From assembly GCA_934309345.1 (NCBI GenBank), contig CAKRDD010000018.1, positions 10,048-74,047 on the forward strand: a stretch of DNA of 64,000 nucleotides, read 5' to 3'. Below are positions 24,512 to 34,168 of this stretch, piece after piece. Source of the DNA: an uncultured Mediterraneibacter sp. (lineage in GTDB: Bacteria > Bacillota > Clostridia > Lachnospirales > Lachnospiraceae). Each line of letters opens with the position of its first letter. The first letter of the stretch is position 1. The translations under genes and the position numbers were made by a program. Below the pieces are notes generated by a model. The model was not told the origin of the DNA. It worked only from the letters and a program-made list of their open reading frames with translations, and did no database searches.

Positions 24512-25582
24512 CTACTCCTCCATCTTTGCAAGCTTCGCTGTCTGATCCGCTGCGATCAGGCTGTCGATCACTTCATCCAGATCACCATTCAGAATGCTAT
24601 CCAGTTTATGAAGTGTCAGCTTGATTCTATGATCTGTTACTCTTCCCTGTGGGAAATTATAAGTTCTGATCTTCTCAGAACGATCTCCTGTACCAATCTG
24701 ACTTCTTCTCTCTGCTGCCTCGGAAGCCTGTTTCTTCTCAAGCTCCAGGTCATACAATTTGGAACGAAGCAGTCGGAATGCTTTCTCTTTATTCTGCAGC
24801 TGTGATTTCTCTGTCTGGCTGTAGATCACGATTCCTGTCGGGTAATGAGTCAGTCGTACGGCAGAGTCTGTTGTGTTGACACACTGTCCACCGTTTCCTG
24901 ATGCACGCATTACGTCGATACGGATATCCTTCTCATCGATCACAACATCGACTTCTTCCGCCTCCGGCATCACAGCTACTGTGATTGTTGAAGTATGAAT
25001 TCTTCCGCCACTCTCTGTCTCCGGCACACGCTGTACACGATGTACACCACTTTCATACTTCATACGGGAATATGCTCCCTGTCCTGTGATCATAAATACA
25101 CACTCTTTAAATCCGCCGATTCCATTCTCATTCAGAGAGATCATCTCTGTCTTCCATCTGCGGCTGTCTGCATAATGCACATACATACGATAAACTTCTG
25201 CCGCAAAAAGTGCAGCCTCATCTCCACCTGCACCGGCACGGATCTCAACGATAACATTCTTATCATCATTCGGGTCCTTCGGAAGAAGAAGAATCTTAAG
25301 TTCCTGCTCCAATTCTTCAATTCTGGCTTTTGATTCATTCAGCTCTTCTTTTGCAAGCTCGCGCATCTCTTCATCTGATTCCTCTTCCAGGATCATCAGA
25401 CTCTCTTCTACGTTCTGCTTGCAGTTCTTATATTCCTGATAAGCCTCCACGATCGGTGCAAGATCACTCTGCTCTTTCATCAGCTTACGGAAACGCTCCG
25501 GATCATTCGCCACATCCGGCTCCTGAAGCTCACCCATTACTTCCTGGTAACGAATTACCAAATCCTCTAATCTGTCAAACAT
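24512..25582 (-). CDS. prfA: Peptide chain release factor 1
   Basis: RF1 releases finished peptides at UAA and UAG codons. The 356-aa protein shows the catalytic GGQ loop (SGNGGQCVNTTDSAVRLTH), the recognition domain with a PxT-like stretch (RVPETESGGRIHTS) and the final helical tail. It follows prmC, whose product methylates the GGQ glutamine, by 41 nt. This is the usual pairing. Confidence 0.96.
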   Translation of the reverse strand: MFDRLEDLVIRYQEVMGELQEPDVANDPERFRKLMKEQSDLAPIVEAYQEYKNCKQNVEESLMILEEESDEEMRELAKEELNESKARIEELEQELKILLLPKDPNDDKNVIVEIRAGAGGDEAALFAAEVYRMYVHYADSRRWKTEMISLNENGIGGFKECVFMITGQGAYSRMKYESGVHRVQRVPETESGGRIHTSTITVAVMPEAEEVDVVIDEKDIRIDVMRASGNGGQCVNTTDSAVRLTHYPTGIVIYSQTEKSQLQNKEKAFRLLRSKLYDLELEKKQASEAAERRSQIGTGDRSEKIRTYNFPQGRVTDHRIKLTLHKLDSILNGDLDEVIDSLIAADQTAKLAKMEE

Positions 25583-25623
25583 AGTTCTATATCCTCTTCT
25601 ATTTTTTAATCTTCTTTATCTTT

Positions 25624-26565
25624 TTAATAGTACACGCCACAGACGATGCGGTCAAGTCCTGCCAGGTCCTTTTTTACGAACACCTTGTCATATCCTGCTT
25701 CTTTCATAAGATCTGAAACAGCTTTTCCCTGATCGTATCCTATCTCAAAAGCAAGGACACCGTTCTCTTTCAAAAATCGCTTCGCGTCTGCTATAATCTT
25801 CTTATAAAAATACAATCCGTCTTCTTTCCCATCCAATGCACTGAATGGATCATGAAGTTTTACTTCGTCCTGAAGCTTCTCAATCTCTGACGTTCTGATA
25901 TAAGGCGGATTCGACAAAATCATGTCATAGATCCCACTGACATTTTCAAAAAGATCACTCAAAATCCAGCTGATTTTTCCTTTTCCGTCATTTTGACCGT
26001 TTCTTAAATGCTCTTCATTTTTCTTTGCGACTGCAAGTGCCTCTTCTGAAAAATCAACGCCTGTTCCTTTTATGGAAATCCCTCTCTGCTCTGCATAGTG
26101 CATCACACTCAGCAGGATACATCCAGATCCGGTACACATATCAAGAAGCTGAAAACTACTATCACCGACTGACTGGTCTTTGCTTATCATGTGAAGTGCT
26201 TCTTCTACAAGAACTTCTGTATCTTGTCTTGGAATAAGTACGTATTCGTTCACAAGGAATTCAAGTCCCATGAATTCCTGGGTTCCTGTGATATGCTGCA
26301 GCGGAATATGATTTTTTCTCTTCTCCAGACATTCTTTATATTTCCTGCCGGCATCTTCGCTCATTCTCTGATCCGGATCCATATAATAACGGGCTTTTGT
26401 GATCCCCGTTACATACTCTAACAAATACCATGCATCGAGATCCGCTTCGTCAATCCCTGCTCCTGCAAGAATCTCTTTCCCCTCTATATAAGCCTTCTTC
26501 AGGCTCATGATAGAATCGTCTTCTATTTTGTTCCCTGTCATCTTCCCTGATTCCATTCTTATCAC
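25624..26565 (-). CDS. prmC: Release factor glutamine methyltransferase
   Basis: PrmC methylates the glutamine of the GGQ motif in release factors. The 313-aa protein shows DMCTGSGCILLSV (SAM site), the catalytic NPPYI motif and the IPRQDTEVLVEEAL linker. The start is GTG 26565, which has AAGGAG 8 nt upstream and overlaps the DUF1385 stop (GTGA). An ATG nine bases later is spaced too far from that site. It is directly upstream of its substrate gene prfA. Confidence 0.93.
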   Translation of the reverse strand: MIRMESGKMTGNKIEDDSIMSLKKAYIEGKEILAGAGIDEADLDAWYLLEYVTGITKARYYMDPDQRMSEDAGRKYKECLEKRKNHIPLQHITGTQEFMGLEFLVNEYVLIPRQDTEVLVEEALHMISKDQSVGDSSFQLLDMCTGSGCILLSVMHYAEQRGISIKGTGVDFSEEALAVAKKNEEHLRNGQNDGKGKISWILSDLFENVSGIYDMILSNPPYIRTSEIEKLQDEVKLHDPFSALDGKEDGLYFYKKIIADAKRFLKENGVLAFEIGYDQGKAVSDLMKEAGYDKVFVKKDLAGLDRIVCGVYY

Positions 26566-27479
26566 TTCAGATTCTCCTTCTGCCAGCTTCTCCAGTCAAA
26601 TACAGCTTCTACTGCTTTGATTCCAACTTCGATCATACTGTCATCAGGCTCCTTCGTTGTCAGATTCTGAACCCAGAGTCCCGGTTTACTGAGTACATTG
26701 ATCACCGGATGATCACTGTTTCCGGCCAGACGTATCAATTCGTAAGAGATTCCTGCAATCAACGGAAGCAGGGCGATCCGGAGAAGCACTCTCACAATCT
26801 GTGACTTTGCCGTAATAAAAAAGCAGACAATAATACTTACGATCATGACAAAGAAAAGAAAGCTTGTTCCGCATCTCTTATGCTGTTTGGAACTTTTCCG
26901 GACATTTTCTACATTTAATTCCAGTCCATGTTCGATGCAATTAATACATTTATGCTCTGCCCCGTGATACATAAATGTTCTCTTAATATCCTTTGTTCTG
27001 GAAATCAGAACAATATAGATCAGGAAAACAGCAACGCGGATCACACCTTCTAAAACGGTCATCACAAGATGTGAAGATGTGTGCTTTTCTACAATACTAC
27101 TCAGATAATATGGAAGAACCATAAAAATACCAACCGCAATCAAGACAGAAACCACAACCGTCAGATTCATGATCAGTTTTTCCTTCTTCTCCTGCTTTCT
27201 CGCCTCATCTTCTGTAAGGATCTCCTCTTCCTCGTCCTCAAAAAAACTTGCAGAATAAGTCAGGGTCTTCATCCCAAGCACAAGAGAATCCACAAAATTA
27301 AAAATCCCCCGGATGAAAGGAATCTTTTGCGGTGCCTTCCATGGGAGAACTCCTCTGTATTCCTGAATATCTACTTCAATCTCTCCATCTGGTTTCCGGA
27401 CGGCAACGGAATACGTTTCCCGGTTCTTCATCATAATGCCTTCCAGCACTGCCTGGCCGCCTATATTCGATGATTTCAT
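26562..27479 (-). CDS. DUF1385 membrane protein (YqhQ-like)
   Basis: The 305-aa protein has four hydrophobic segments (about 107-125, 140-160, 205-225, 230-248). It carries the family signature GGQAVLEGIMM at the N-terminus and the metal-site-like YHGAEHKCINCIEHG in the middle. The function is unknown. It forms an operon with prmC and prfA through a 4-nt overlap, a conserved neighbourhood in Firmicutes. Confidence 0.88.
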   Translation of the reverse strand: MKSSNIGGQAVLEGIMMKNRETYSVAVRKPDGEIEVDIQEYRGVLPWKAPQKIPFIRGIFNFVDSLVLGMKTLTYSASFFEDEEEEILTEDEARKQEKKEKLIMNLTVVVSVLIAVGIFMVLPYYLSSIVEKHTSSHLVMTVLEGVIRVAVFLIYIVLISRTKDIKRTFMYHGAEHKCINCIEHGLELNVENVRKSSKQHKRCGTSFLFFVMIVSIIVCFFITAKSQIVRVLLRIALLPLIAGISYELIRLAGNSDHPVINVLSKPGLWVQNLTTKEPDDSMIEVGIKAVEAVFDWRSWQKENLK

Positions 27480-27489
27480 ATATTTCTCC

Positions 27490-27527
27490 TAAACACAAAG
27501 AGGACTGAGATTTCCACCTCAGCCCTC
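27490..27527 (-). terminator. Terminator after rpmE
   Basis: On the minus strand GAGGGCTGAG pairs with CTCAGTCCTC (one G-U) and is followed by TTTGTGTTT. It separates rpmE from the DUF1385-prmC-prfA group. Confidence 0.6.
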
Positions 27528-27542
27528 ATCACTTCGTATTTC

Positions 27543-27743
27543 TTATTTAATACCGTATTTCTTATTGAACTTATCAACACGGCCACGAGCCTGTGTTGCT
27601 TTCTGCTGACCTGTGTAGAATGGATGACACTTGGAGCAGATTTCTACGTGGATGTTCTCCTTTGTAGATCCTGTAACAAATGTGTTTCCACAGTTGCATG
27701 TTACAGTTGCCTGATAATAATTAGGATGGATACCTTCGCGCAT
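27543..27743 (-). CDS. rpmE: 50S ribosomal protein L31
   Basis: The 66-aa protein is the zinc-binding form of L31, with CNCG and CSKCHPFYTG supplying the four ligands. It bridges the ribosomal subunits and can act as a zinc store. ATG 27743 is chosen because GAGG lies 8 nt upstream; a GTG three codons earlier overlaps that site. It follows rho by 91 nt, a common arrangement, and has its own terminator. Confidence 0.95.
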   Translation of the reverse strand: MREGIHPNYYQATVTCNCGNTFVTGSTKENIHVEICSKCHPFYTGQQKATQARGRVDKFNKKYGIK

Positions 27744-27834
27744 GATTTTCACCTCTCTATTTTTAAATTACTTATTATTTTCTCTAAACAGCTTTTTAAT
27801 TGTATCACACATTTTTTGATTATGCAACACTTTT

Positions 27835-29175
27835 TTAGATAAATTTCTGACGGATGATCTGCTGAACAAGCTCTTCGTTTGTTTTTGTACGGGAAAACAT
27901 GTTCAAAAGGTTGTCCACTGCCTCTTCTGATTTCATGCCGTTCATTGCTTTTCTCATGATATAAACCGCATCCTGTTCTTCCTTTGTAAGAAGCAGATCT
28001 TCTCTTCTTGTTCCTGATTTCGGAATATCAATCGCCGGGAAAACTCTTTTCTCCTGAAGCTTTCTGTCAAGCATCAGTTCCATGTTACCTGTTCCCTTGA
28101 ATTCTTCATAAACAACATCATCCATCTTGCTTCCTGTATCAACCAGTGCTGTTGCAAGAATCGTAAGGCTTCCACCTTCTCTCATATTTCTTGCTGCTCC
28201 GAAGAAACGCTTTGGACTGTAAAGTGCTGCCGGATCAAGACCACCGGAAAGTGTTCTTCCTGATGGTGGAACGATCAGGTTATATGCTCTTGAAAGTCTT
28301 GTAATGCTGTCAAGGAGAATCATAACGTCTTTTCCGTGCTCTACCAGACGTTTTGCCCTTGAGATAACCATTTCTGATACTCGCTTGTGATGCTCCGGAA
28401 GTTCATCAAATGTAGAATGGATCACTTCTACATTCGGACCTTCGATTGCTTCACGGATATCAGTTACTTCTTCCGGACGTTCATCGATCAACAGAATCAG
28501 AAGATGCATATTCGGTTCTGTCTTCTGTACAGACAGTGCAACTTCTTTTAATAATGTAGTTTTTCCTGCCTTCGGTGGAGATACGATCATACCTCTCTGT
28601 CCTTTTCCAATAGGAGAAACAAGATCCACGATACGCATAGCTGTTGTACAACCCGGATTCTCCAGACGAATTCTCTGATTCGGGAAAATCGGAGTCAAAT
28701 CTTCAAAGTTCTTTCTCTTCATTGCCTCTGCCGGACGCAGTCCATTGATTGTAGACACATAAAGAAGTGCGCTGAACTTTTCTCCCTGCGTCTTAACTCT
28801 TGTATTTCCTGTCAGGATATCTCCTGTTTTAAGCCCGAATCTGCGAATCTGTGAAGGAGCAACATAGACATCTCCATCCCCCGGAAGATAATTATCAGAA
28901 CGAATGAATCCATATCCATCCTGAAGTACCTCAAGGATTCCGTTTGCTGTAAAACCACTGTCCAGCTGTTCAATATCTGTCTCTTCTTTTTTCTCTTCTT
29001 TTACTTCTTCTCTCGCTTCTTCTGCTGCCTCTTTCTGCTCTTCCTGCTCATCCAGTTCAAGCATTGCATCGATCAGATCGCCTTTCTTTAATGTAGAAAC
29101 ACCTCTCATCTTTCTTGCTTTTGCAAGTTCTTTCAATGTTGCCAGCGGCAATGATTCATATTTTTCTCGTGTCAT
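27835..29175 (-). CDS. rho: Transcription termination factor Rho
   Basis: Rho is a hexameric RNA helicase that ends untranslated transcripts. The 446-aa protein has an N-terminal SAP-like domain, a Glu/Lys-rich linker (about residues 40-70), the cold-shock RNA-binding domain (GYGFIRSDNYLPGDGDVYV) and the RecA-like motor with Walker A PPKAGKTTLLK, LIDERPEEVTD and SGGLDPAALYSPKRFFGAAR. ATG 29175 follows AAAGGAA at a 6-nt spacing. It is upstream of rpmE. Confidence 0.97.
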   Translation of the reverse strand: MTREKYESLPLATLKELAKARKMRGVSTLKKGDLIDAMLELDEQEEQKEAAEEAREEVKEEKKEETDIEQLDSGFTANGILEVLQDGYGFIRSDNYLPGDGDVYVAPSQIRRFGLKTGDILTGNTRVKTQGEKFSALLYVSTINGLRPAEAMKRKNFEDLTPIFPNQRIRLENPGCTTAMRIVDLVSPIGKGQRGMIVSPPKAGKTTLLKEVALSVQKTEPNMHLLILLIDERPEEVTDIREAIEGPNVEVIHSTFDELPEHHKRVSEMVISRAKRLVEHGKDVMILLDSITRLSRAYNLIVPPSGRTLSGGLDPAALYSPKRFFGAARNMREGGSLTILATALVDTGSKMDDVVYEEFKGTGNMELMLDRKLQEKRVFPAIDIPKSGTRREDLLLTKEEQDAVYIMRKAMNGMKSEEAVDNLLNMFSRTKTNEELVQQIIRQKFI

Positions 29176-29379
29176 ATTCTTTTCCTTTCTTTTCAGGTAA
29201 GTCTGTTTTTTCAATCCGCTTCACATGTGCCCTTTTCACATACCGGATTATTCATTCATACTTCGGGAATATAAGTCTGATTCGACTTTAATGGAAATTT
29301 GCTTTAAATATGGTGTTATTATACAGTATATTTTTCTAAAAAGAAAGAACTTTTTGAACTTTTCTCTGTTTTCCTGTAC

Positions 29380-29408
29380 TTGCGTGTTTCCTTTTTCAGT
29401 GGTATCAT
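29380..29408 (+). promoter_or_regulatory. Promoter of the malic enzyme gene
   Basis: TTGCGT (29380-29385) and TATCAT (29403-29408) are 17 bp apart, ending about 30 nt before the malic enzyme start codon. Confidence 0.45.
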
Positions 29409-29439
29409 TAATTCAATCAAATCAGAGAGGTATAAAATC

Positions 29440-30588
29440 ATGACAAACAATGAAAAAGCTTTAAAAATGCATGAAGAATGGAATGGTAAGATAGAGACAA
29501 CTGCCAAAGCGCATGTCAACTCAAGAGAAGATCTTGCCATCGCTTATACTCCGGGTGTTGCTGAACCTTGTAAGGTGATTGCACAGGATCCGGAAGCCGC
29601 ATATAAATACACTATGAAAGCCAATACAGTTGCCGTTGTATCTGACGGAAGCGCTGTTCTTGGTCTTGGAAACATCGGTGCGCTTGCTGCTATGCCGGTT
29701 ATGGAGGGAAAGGCAGTCCTGTTCAAGGAATTCGGTGGTGTCAACGCAGTTCCGATCTGTCTGGATACACAGGACACAGAAGAGATCATTAAATCTGTAG
29801 TCAACATTGCACCGGCTTTCGGTGGAATCAATCTGGAAGATATTTCAGCTCCTCGTTGTTTTGAAATCGAAACACGTCTGAAAGAACTCCTGAACATTCC
29901 AGTTTTCCATGATGACCAGCACGGAACAGCTATCGTTGTCCTCGCCGGAATCATCAATGCCCTGAAAGTAACAGGAAAGAAGAAAGAAGATTGCCGTGTT
30001 GTAGTAAACGGAGCCGGATCTGCCGGAGTTGCTATCACAAAGCTGCTTCTCACTTATGGTTTCCCGCATATTACAATGTGTGACATCAACGGAATCATTT
30101 CCAAGAACTCTCCGAACCTGAACTGGATGCAGCAGCAGATGACTGAAGTTACAAATCTGGAAGGACGCACCGGAACACTTGCCGATGCATTAAAAGGTGC
30201 TGATATTTTCGTTGGTGTTTCTGCTCCGAATATTGTTTCTAAAGAGATGGTTGCTTCTATGAATAAGGATGCAATTCTGTTCGCCATGGCGAACCCTGTA
30301 CCGGAGATCATGCCTGACCTTGCAAAAGAAGCAGGTGCCAAAGTTGTCGGAACTGGACGCTCTGACTTCCCGAACCAGGTAAACAATGTTGTTGCATTCC
30401 CTGGTATTTTCAAAGGTGCATTAGAAGGACGTGCCACACAGATTACAGAAGAAATGAAACTTGCCGCTGCCAATGCAATCGCAGGTCTTGTTCCGGATGA
30501 AGAATTGAATGAGAACAACATTCTTCCGGAAGCCTTTGATCCTCGTGTAGCAGACACAGTAAGCAAAGCAATCAAGGATTTAATCTAA
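29440..30588 (+). CDS. NAD-dependent malic enzyme
   Basis: This enzyme decarboxylates malate to pyruvate with reduction of NAD(P). The 382-aa protein is the short bacterial form, with AYTPGVAEPCK, the catalytic Lys/Asp region KEFGGVNAVPICLDT, the metal site FHDDQHGTAIV, and the nucleotide fold VVNGAGSAGVA. There is no C-terminal phosphotransacetylase domain. ATG 29440 has GAGAGGT upstream; the 20 codons before it are excluded. Cofactor preference is not certain from sequence. Confidence 0.93.
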   Translation: MTNNEKALKMHEEWNGKIETTAKAHVNSREDLAIAYTPGVAEPCKVIAQDPEAAYKYTMKANTVAVVSDGSAVLGLGNIGALAAMPVMEGKAVLFKEFGGVNAVPICLDTQDTEEIIKSVVNIAPAFGGINLEDISAPRCFEIETRLKELLNIPVFHDDQHGTAIVVLAGIINALKVTGKKKEDCRVVVNGAGSAGVAITKLLLTYGFPHITMCDINGIISKNSPNLNWMQQQMTEVTNLEGRTGTLADALKGADIFVGVSAPNIVSKEMVASMNKDAILFAMANPVPEIMPDLAKEAGAKVVGTGRSDFPNQVNNVVAFPGIFKGALEGRATQITEEMKLAAANAIAGLVPDEELNENNILPEAFDPRVADTVSKAIKDLI

Positions 30589-30589
30589 T

Positions 30590-31537
30590 ATGTGGGGAGA
30601 GAAGCGCTACCACTCTCTTGACTATGCATTGAAATCCCAGTTTGGAGAGAAAGTATATCGCATTGCATTGAACGGCGGTATGACTTGCCCGAACCGTGAT
30701 GGTAAGATTGGATATGGTGGCTGTATCTTCTGCAGTGGTATGGGTTCGGGAGATTTTGCAGGTTCTGCCTGCAAAACAATTACAGAACAGCTCGCAGAAG
30801 GGAAAGCCATTCTTGCCAGGAAACGTCCGGTGCATGCTTATATCGCATATTTCCAGGCCTTTACAAGCACATATGCTCCTATCGATTATTTGCGGAAGAT
30901 TTTTACAGAAGCAATACAAGACCCTGATGTGAAAGTACTTGCAATCGCAACCCGCCCTGACTGTTTAGATTCTGATGTCCTGGAACTTTTGGATGAGTTG
31001 AACCGGATAAAACCTGTCTGGATTGAACTTGGCCTTCAGACCATCCATCCCGAATCTTCCAGATACATTCGCAGAGGCTATCCTTTAGAGGTATTTGATA
31101 CTGCTGTGCATGAACTGAAGCGCCGGAATCTGACTGTAATCGTGCATGTCATTTTATTTCTGCCCGGAGAGACTCACGAAATGATGCTTGAGACGATCGA
31201 TTATCTGAATCATTCAAATATTGACGGAATCAAGTTACAGCTTCTCCACATTTTAAAAGGAACTGATCTTGCAGTTGAGTATCAGAAAAGTCTCTCAGAT
31301 CCTGCTTATACCGGTCCTGCTTTCCATATCCCGGATGCGGACGAATACATCCGTCTGCTCACTGAATGTATCCAGCATTTGCGTCCGGGAATTGTTATTC
31401 ACCGACTGACCGGTGACGGACCGAAGGATCTCTTGATCGCACCTCTGTGGACAGGTGCAAAACGAACTGTTTTAAATCAGATCCACAAATATATGAAAGA
31501 TCATGACTTGTACCAGGGAAAGGAGTATTATGGCTGA
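30590..31537 (+). CDS. TIGR01212-family radical SAM protein (YtqA-like)
   Basis: The 315-aa protein carries the family's 4Fe-4S motif with wide spacing (CPNRDGKIGYGGCIFCS), in place of the classic CxxxCxxC. A radical SAM barrel follows (IELGLQTIHPESSRYIRRGY, LPGETHEMMLETIDYL, IHRLTGDGP). The substrate is not known with certainty; tRNA or thiolation chemistry has been suggested for the family. It begins 1 nt after the malic enzyme stop and overlaps the next gene by 8 nt. Confidence 0.9.
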   Translation: MWGEKRYHSLDYALKSQFGEKVYRIALNGGMTCPNRDGKIGYGGCIFCSGMGSGDFAGSACKTITEQLAEGKAILARKRPVHAYIAYFQAFTSTYAPIDYLRKIFTEAIQDPDVKVLAIATRPDCLDSDVLELLDELNRIKPVWIELGLQTIHPESSRYIRRGYPLEVFDTAVHELKRRNLTVIVHVILFLPGETHEMMLETIDYLNHSNIDGIKLQLLHILKGTDLAVEYQKSLSDPAYTGPAFHIPDADEYIRLLTECIQHLRPGIVIHRLTGDGPKDLLIAPLWTGAKRTVLNQIHKYMKDHDLYQGKEYYG

Positions 31538-32042
31538 AACATTTACATTATATAAACTGATTGTGTTGTACATGTTGGATAGAGTCGATTTTCCGCTTAC
31601 AACTTCCCAGATATCAGAATTCATTCTTGATAAAGGATATACAACTTATTTCCGTCTTCAGTCTGCTCTTGCAGAATTAACGGATTCCGGACTTCTGAAA
31701 ATTGAGCTGACACATAATCGTACGCTTTATAATCTCACAGAAGAAGGCGCTGCTACGATCAACTATTTCAGAAATAAAATTTCTCCTGAGATTCGTCAGG
31801 AAATTGATAATTTTATCAATGAGAAAAAATATGATCTGAAAGAAGAGGTTTCTGTTAAATCAGATTACTATCTGAATACAAACCATGAATATGAAGTAAA
31901 ATGCCAGATTTTAGAAAATGGCTCCCACCTCATCGATATGACACTCACTGTGCCAACTCAGACTGAGGCAGAAGCCATTGTAAATAACTGGAATCGAAAG
32001 AATCAGGAGATTTACGCTTTACTGCTCTCGCAGCTTCTGTAA
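31530..32042 (+). CDS. DUF4364 family protein
   Basis: The 170-aa protein has an N-terminal winged-helix-like region (about 1-70: TTSQISEFILDKGYT, LQSALAELTDSGLLK, TEEGAATINYF). A C-terminal alpha/beta part follows that may be dimerising. It looks like a small DNA-binding regulator, but no function is known. AAAGGAG precedes ATG 31530. Its 3' end overlaps rarA tail to tail by 24 nt. Confidence 0.85.
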   Translation: MAETFTLYKLIVLYMLDRVDFPLTTSQISEFILDKGYTTYFRLQSALAELTDSGLLKIELTHNRTLYNLTEEGAATINYFRNKISPEIRQEIDNFINEKKYDLKEEVSVKSDYYLNTNHEYEVKCQILENGSHLIDMTLTVPTQTEAEAIVNNWNRKNQEIYALLLSQLL

Positions 32043-33335
32043 ACGCTCCTTGATCTGTTTTTCATAACCAAGGTCGCCGGGTTCATAGAACCTGGCGTCT
32101 TTTATTTCATCCGGAAGATATTGCTGATCCACATAATGATTTGGATAATCATGGGCATATTTATACCCTGTTCCATGTCCTAATTTCTGTGCACCTTTGT
32201 AATGTGCATCCTGAAGGTGTGTCGGAACCGTTGTTTTATTGTTCCGTACTGCATCATTCGCTGCAAATATTGCATTCACGGCAGAATTGCTCTTTGGTGC
32301 TGATGCCACATAAGTCACCGCCTGTGAAAGAATAATCTGTGATTCCGGCATTCCAATCCTTTCTACGGCCTGTGCAGCCGCAACTGCAACAGTAAGCGCC
32401 ATTGGATCTGCATTTCCAACATCTTCAGAGGCACAGATCATAATTCTTCTTGCTATGAACTTCACATCTTCTCCTGCATACAACATCTTTGCAAGATAAA
32501 AGACCGCTGCATCCGGATCCGAGCCACGCATGCTCTTAATAAATGCAGAGATGATATCGTAATGATTGTCTCCTTTTTTGTCATAATTCACCACTCGCTT
32601 CTGGATGCATTCTGACGCAACATCCAGAGTAATATGAATTTGTCCATCTTCACTTCTGTCTGTTGTCAATACACCCAGTTCAATCGCATTCAATGCGTTT
32701 CTTGCATCTCCGCCTGACACATCTGCCAGAAATTCAAGTGCATCATCTTCGATCACTGCATGAAAGCTTCCAAGACCTTTCTCCGTATCATTCACTGCGC
32801 GGAGAAGAAGCTCCTTGATGTCCTGCTTCTCCAGTGGACGCAATTCAAAAATACTTGACCTTGAAATCAAAGCTCCATTCACCTCGAAATAAGGATTCTC
32901 CGTTGTTGCACCAATCAGGATCAACGTTCCATCTTCCACAAACGGAAGCAGATAATCCTGCTGCCCTTTATTAAAGCGATGGATCTCATCAATAAAAAGA
33001 ATCGTCTTCTTTCCATACATTCCCTGCAGATCTTTTGCTTCTTTCACTACTTCTTCCATGTCTTTCTTTCCGGCAACTGTCGCATTGATCTGCTTGAACT
33101 CCGCGCTGGTGGTATGTGCGATCACCTTTGCCAGTGTTGTCTTTCCTGTTCCCGGAGGTCCGTAAAAAATCAAAGAACTCAGCTTATCTGCCTTAATTGC
33201 CCGGTAAAGCAATTTATCTTTTCCAATAATATGCTTCTGTCCCACCACTTCATCCAGTGTCACCGGACGCATTCTGGATGCAAGCGGGGATTCCTTCTCT
33301 TTATTTGTCTCTCTCATATAATCAAATAAATCCAT
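32019..33335 (-). CDS. rarA: Replication-associated recombination protein RarA (MgsA)
   Basis: RarA is a clamp-loader-like AAA+ ATPase acting at stalled replication forks. The 438-aa protein shows Walker A GPPGTGKTTLAKVIAH, Walker B ILFIDEIHRFNKGQQD, sensor 1 GATTENPYFEVN, and the C-terminal tetramerisation part (YKGAQKLGHGTGYKYAHDYP). AGGAG precedes the ATG. It ends inside the coding end of the convergent DUF4364 gene with no terminator between them. Confidence 0.95.
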   Translation of the reverse strand: MDLFDYMRETNKEKESPLASRMRPVTLDEVVGQKHIIGKDKLLYRAIKADKLSSLIFYGPPGTGKTTLAKVIAHTTSAEFKQINATVAGKKDMEEVVKEAKDLQGMYGKKTILFIDEIHRFNKGQQDYLLPFVEDGTLILIGATTENPYFEVNGALISRSSIFELRPLEKQDIKELLLRAVNDTEKGLGSFHAVIEDDALEFLADVSGGDARNALNAIELGVLTTDRSEDGQIHITLDVASECIQKRVVNYDKKGDNHYDIISAFIKSMRGSDPDAAVFYLAKMLYAGEDVKFIARRIMICASEDVGNADPMALTVAVAAAQAVERIGMPESQIILSQAVTYVASAPKSNSAVNAIFAANDAVRNNKTTVPTHLQDAHYKGAQKLGHGTGYKYAHDYPNHYVDQQYLPDEIKDARFYEPGDLGYEKQIKERLQKLREQ

Positions 33336-33371
33336 ATTTCTCTCCTGTTTTTAATCTTATATTCACATTTT

Positions 33372-33392
33372 GTAACTGTTCAGAGCAGTTAC
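33372..33392. repeat. Collapsed relative of the 1564-1704 element
   Basis: GTAACTG and CAGTTAC flank TTCAGAG. The first 15 bases equal the terminal repeat of the 141-bp element, and the last seven equal its other end. This looks like an internal deletion product. It lies between the deacetylase and rarA genes. Confidence 0.5.
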
Positions 33393-33399
33393 CACATTT

Positions 33400-34113
33400 T
33401 TAATCCATGATCAGATGGTCTACTGTCACAAACTCATAACCTTTGCCCTGCAACAGATCTACAATCCGTATAGCCGCCTGCACAGAAGATGGATAACAGT
33501 CATGCAATAAAATAATATCTCCCGGATTTATCTCTTCCACAACTGTTTTTACAACCGCCCCTGCATCTTCGGTCATCCAGTCCAGCGGATCTACCGTCCA
33601 TCCGATATACATTCTGCTCAGGTCTTGTTCGCTGTCCACCGGGAGTTCTCCGTAAGGTGCTCTTGCGAACGCAGGTTGTTTTCCCGTTATCTTTTCAATC
33701 ACTGTATCTGTCTGTTCCAGTTCTTTCTTCGCTTCTCCTGTTTCCAGTTTTGACAGATTGCAATGCGTATAAGTATGATTTCCGATCAAATGACCTTCCT
33801 CATACATTCTTTTCACAATTTTTTCATTCTCGCCTTTTTCTACATTTTCGCCGATCAGGAAAAAGGTTGCCCGCACTTTACGTTCCTTTAATCCATCCAA
33901 CAGAATCGGAGTAGAGGATGCATTTGGGCCGTCATCAAATGTAAGCGCAACAACCGGTCTTACCTCATCTGATATACTCTGGCTTCGCACTGAATCAGAT
34001 GAAACACTCATTGTTTTTCTTCCATCCATCTTTATCAAAGATGGGAACATAGCTAAAAATACCAGAAAACAGAAAAACTGTACTACATAACTCCAACTTT
34101 TTCCAGACATCAT
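33400..34113 (-). CDS. Polysaccharide deacetylase (NodB domain), exported
   Basis: The 237-aa protein has an N-terminal hydrophobic segment (about 8-25) acting as signal or anchor. A NodB deacetylase domain follows with all five motifs: TFDDGP, the zinc motif GNHTYTH, RAPYGE, DPLDW and LLHD. It likely deacetylates peptidoglycan or another cell-surface glycan. Its small size matches single-domain PdaA-like enzymes. Two tandem ATG codons start it behind a modest GGGAAG site. It ends 8 nt from the collapsed repeat. Confidence 0.88.
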   Translation of the reverse strand: MMSGKSWSYVVQFFCFLVFLAMFPSLIKMDGRKTMSVSSDSVRSQSISDEVRPVVALTFDDGPNASSTPILLDGLKERKVRATFFLIGENVEKGENEKIVKRMYEEGHLIGNHTYTHCNLSKLETGEAKKELEQTDTVIEKITGKQPAFARAPYGELPVDSEQDLSRMYIGWTVDPLDWMTEDAGAVVKTVVEEINPGDIILLHDCYPSSVQAAIRIVDLLQGKGYEFVTVDHLIMD

Positions 34114-34168
34114 GACAGCTTCCCGCCTCTGACATTCTTACTCTATTCTTATGTCCTGCGCCCCGGCA

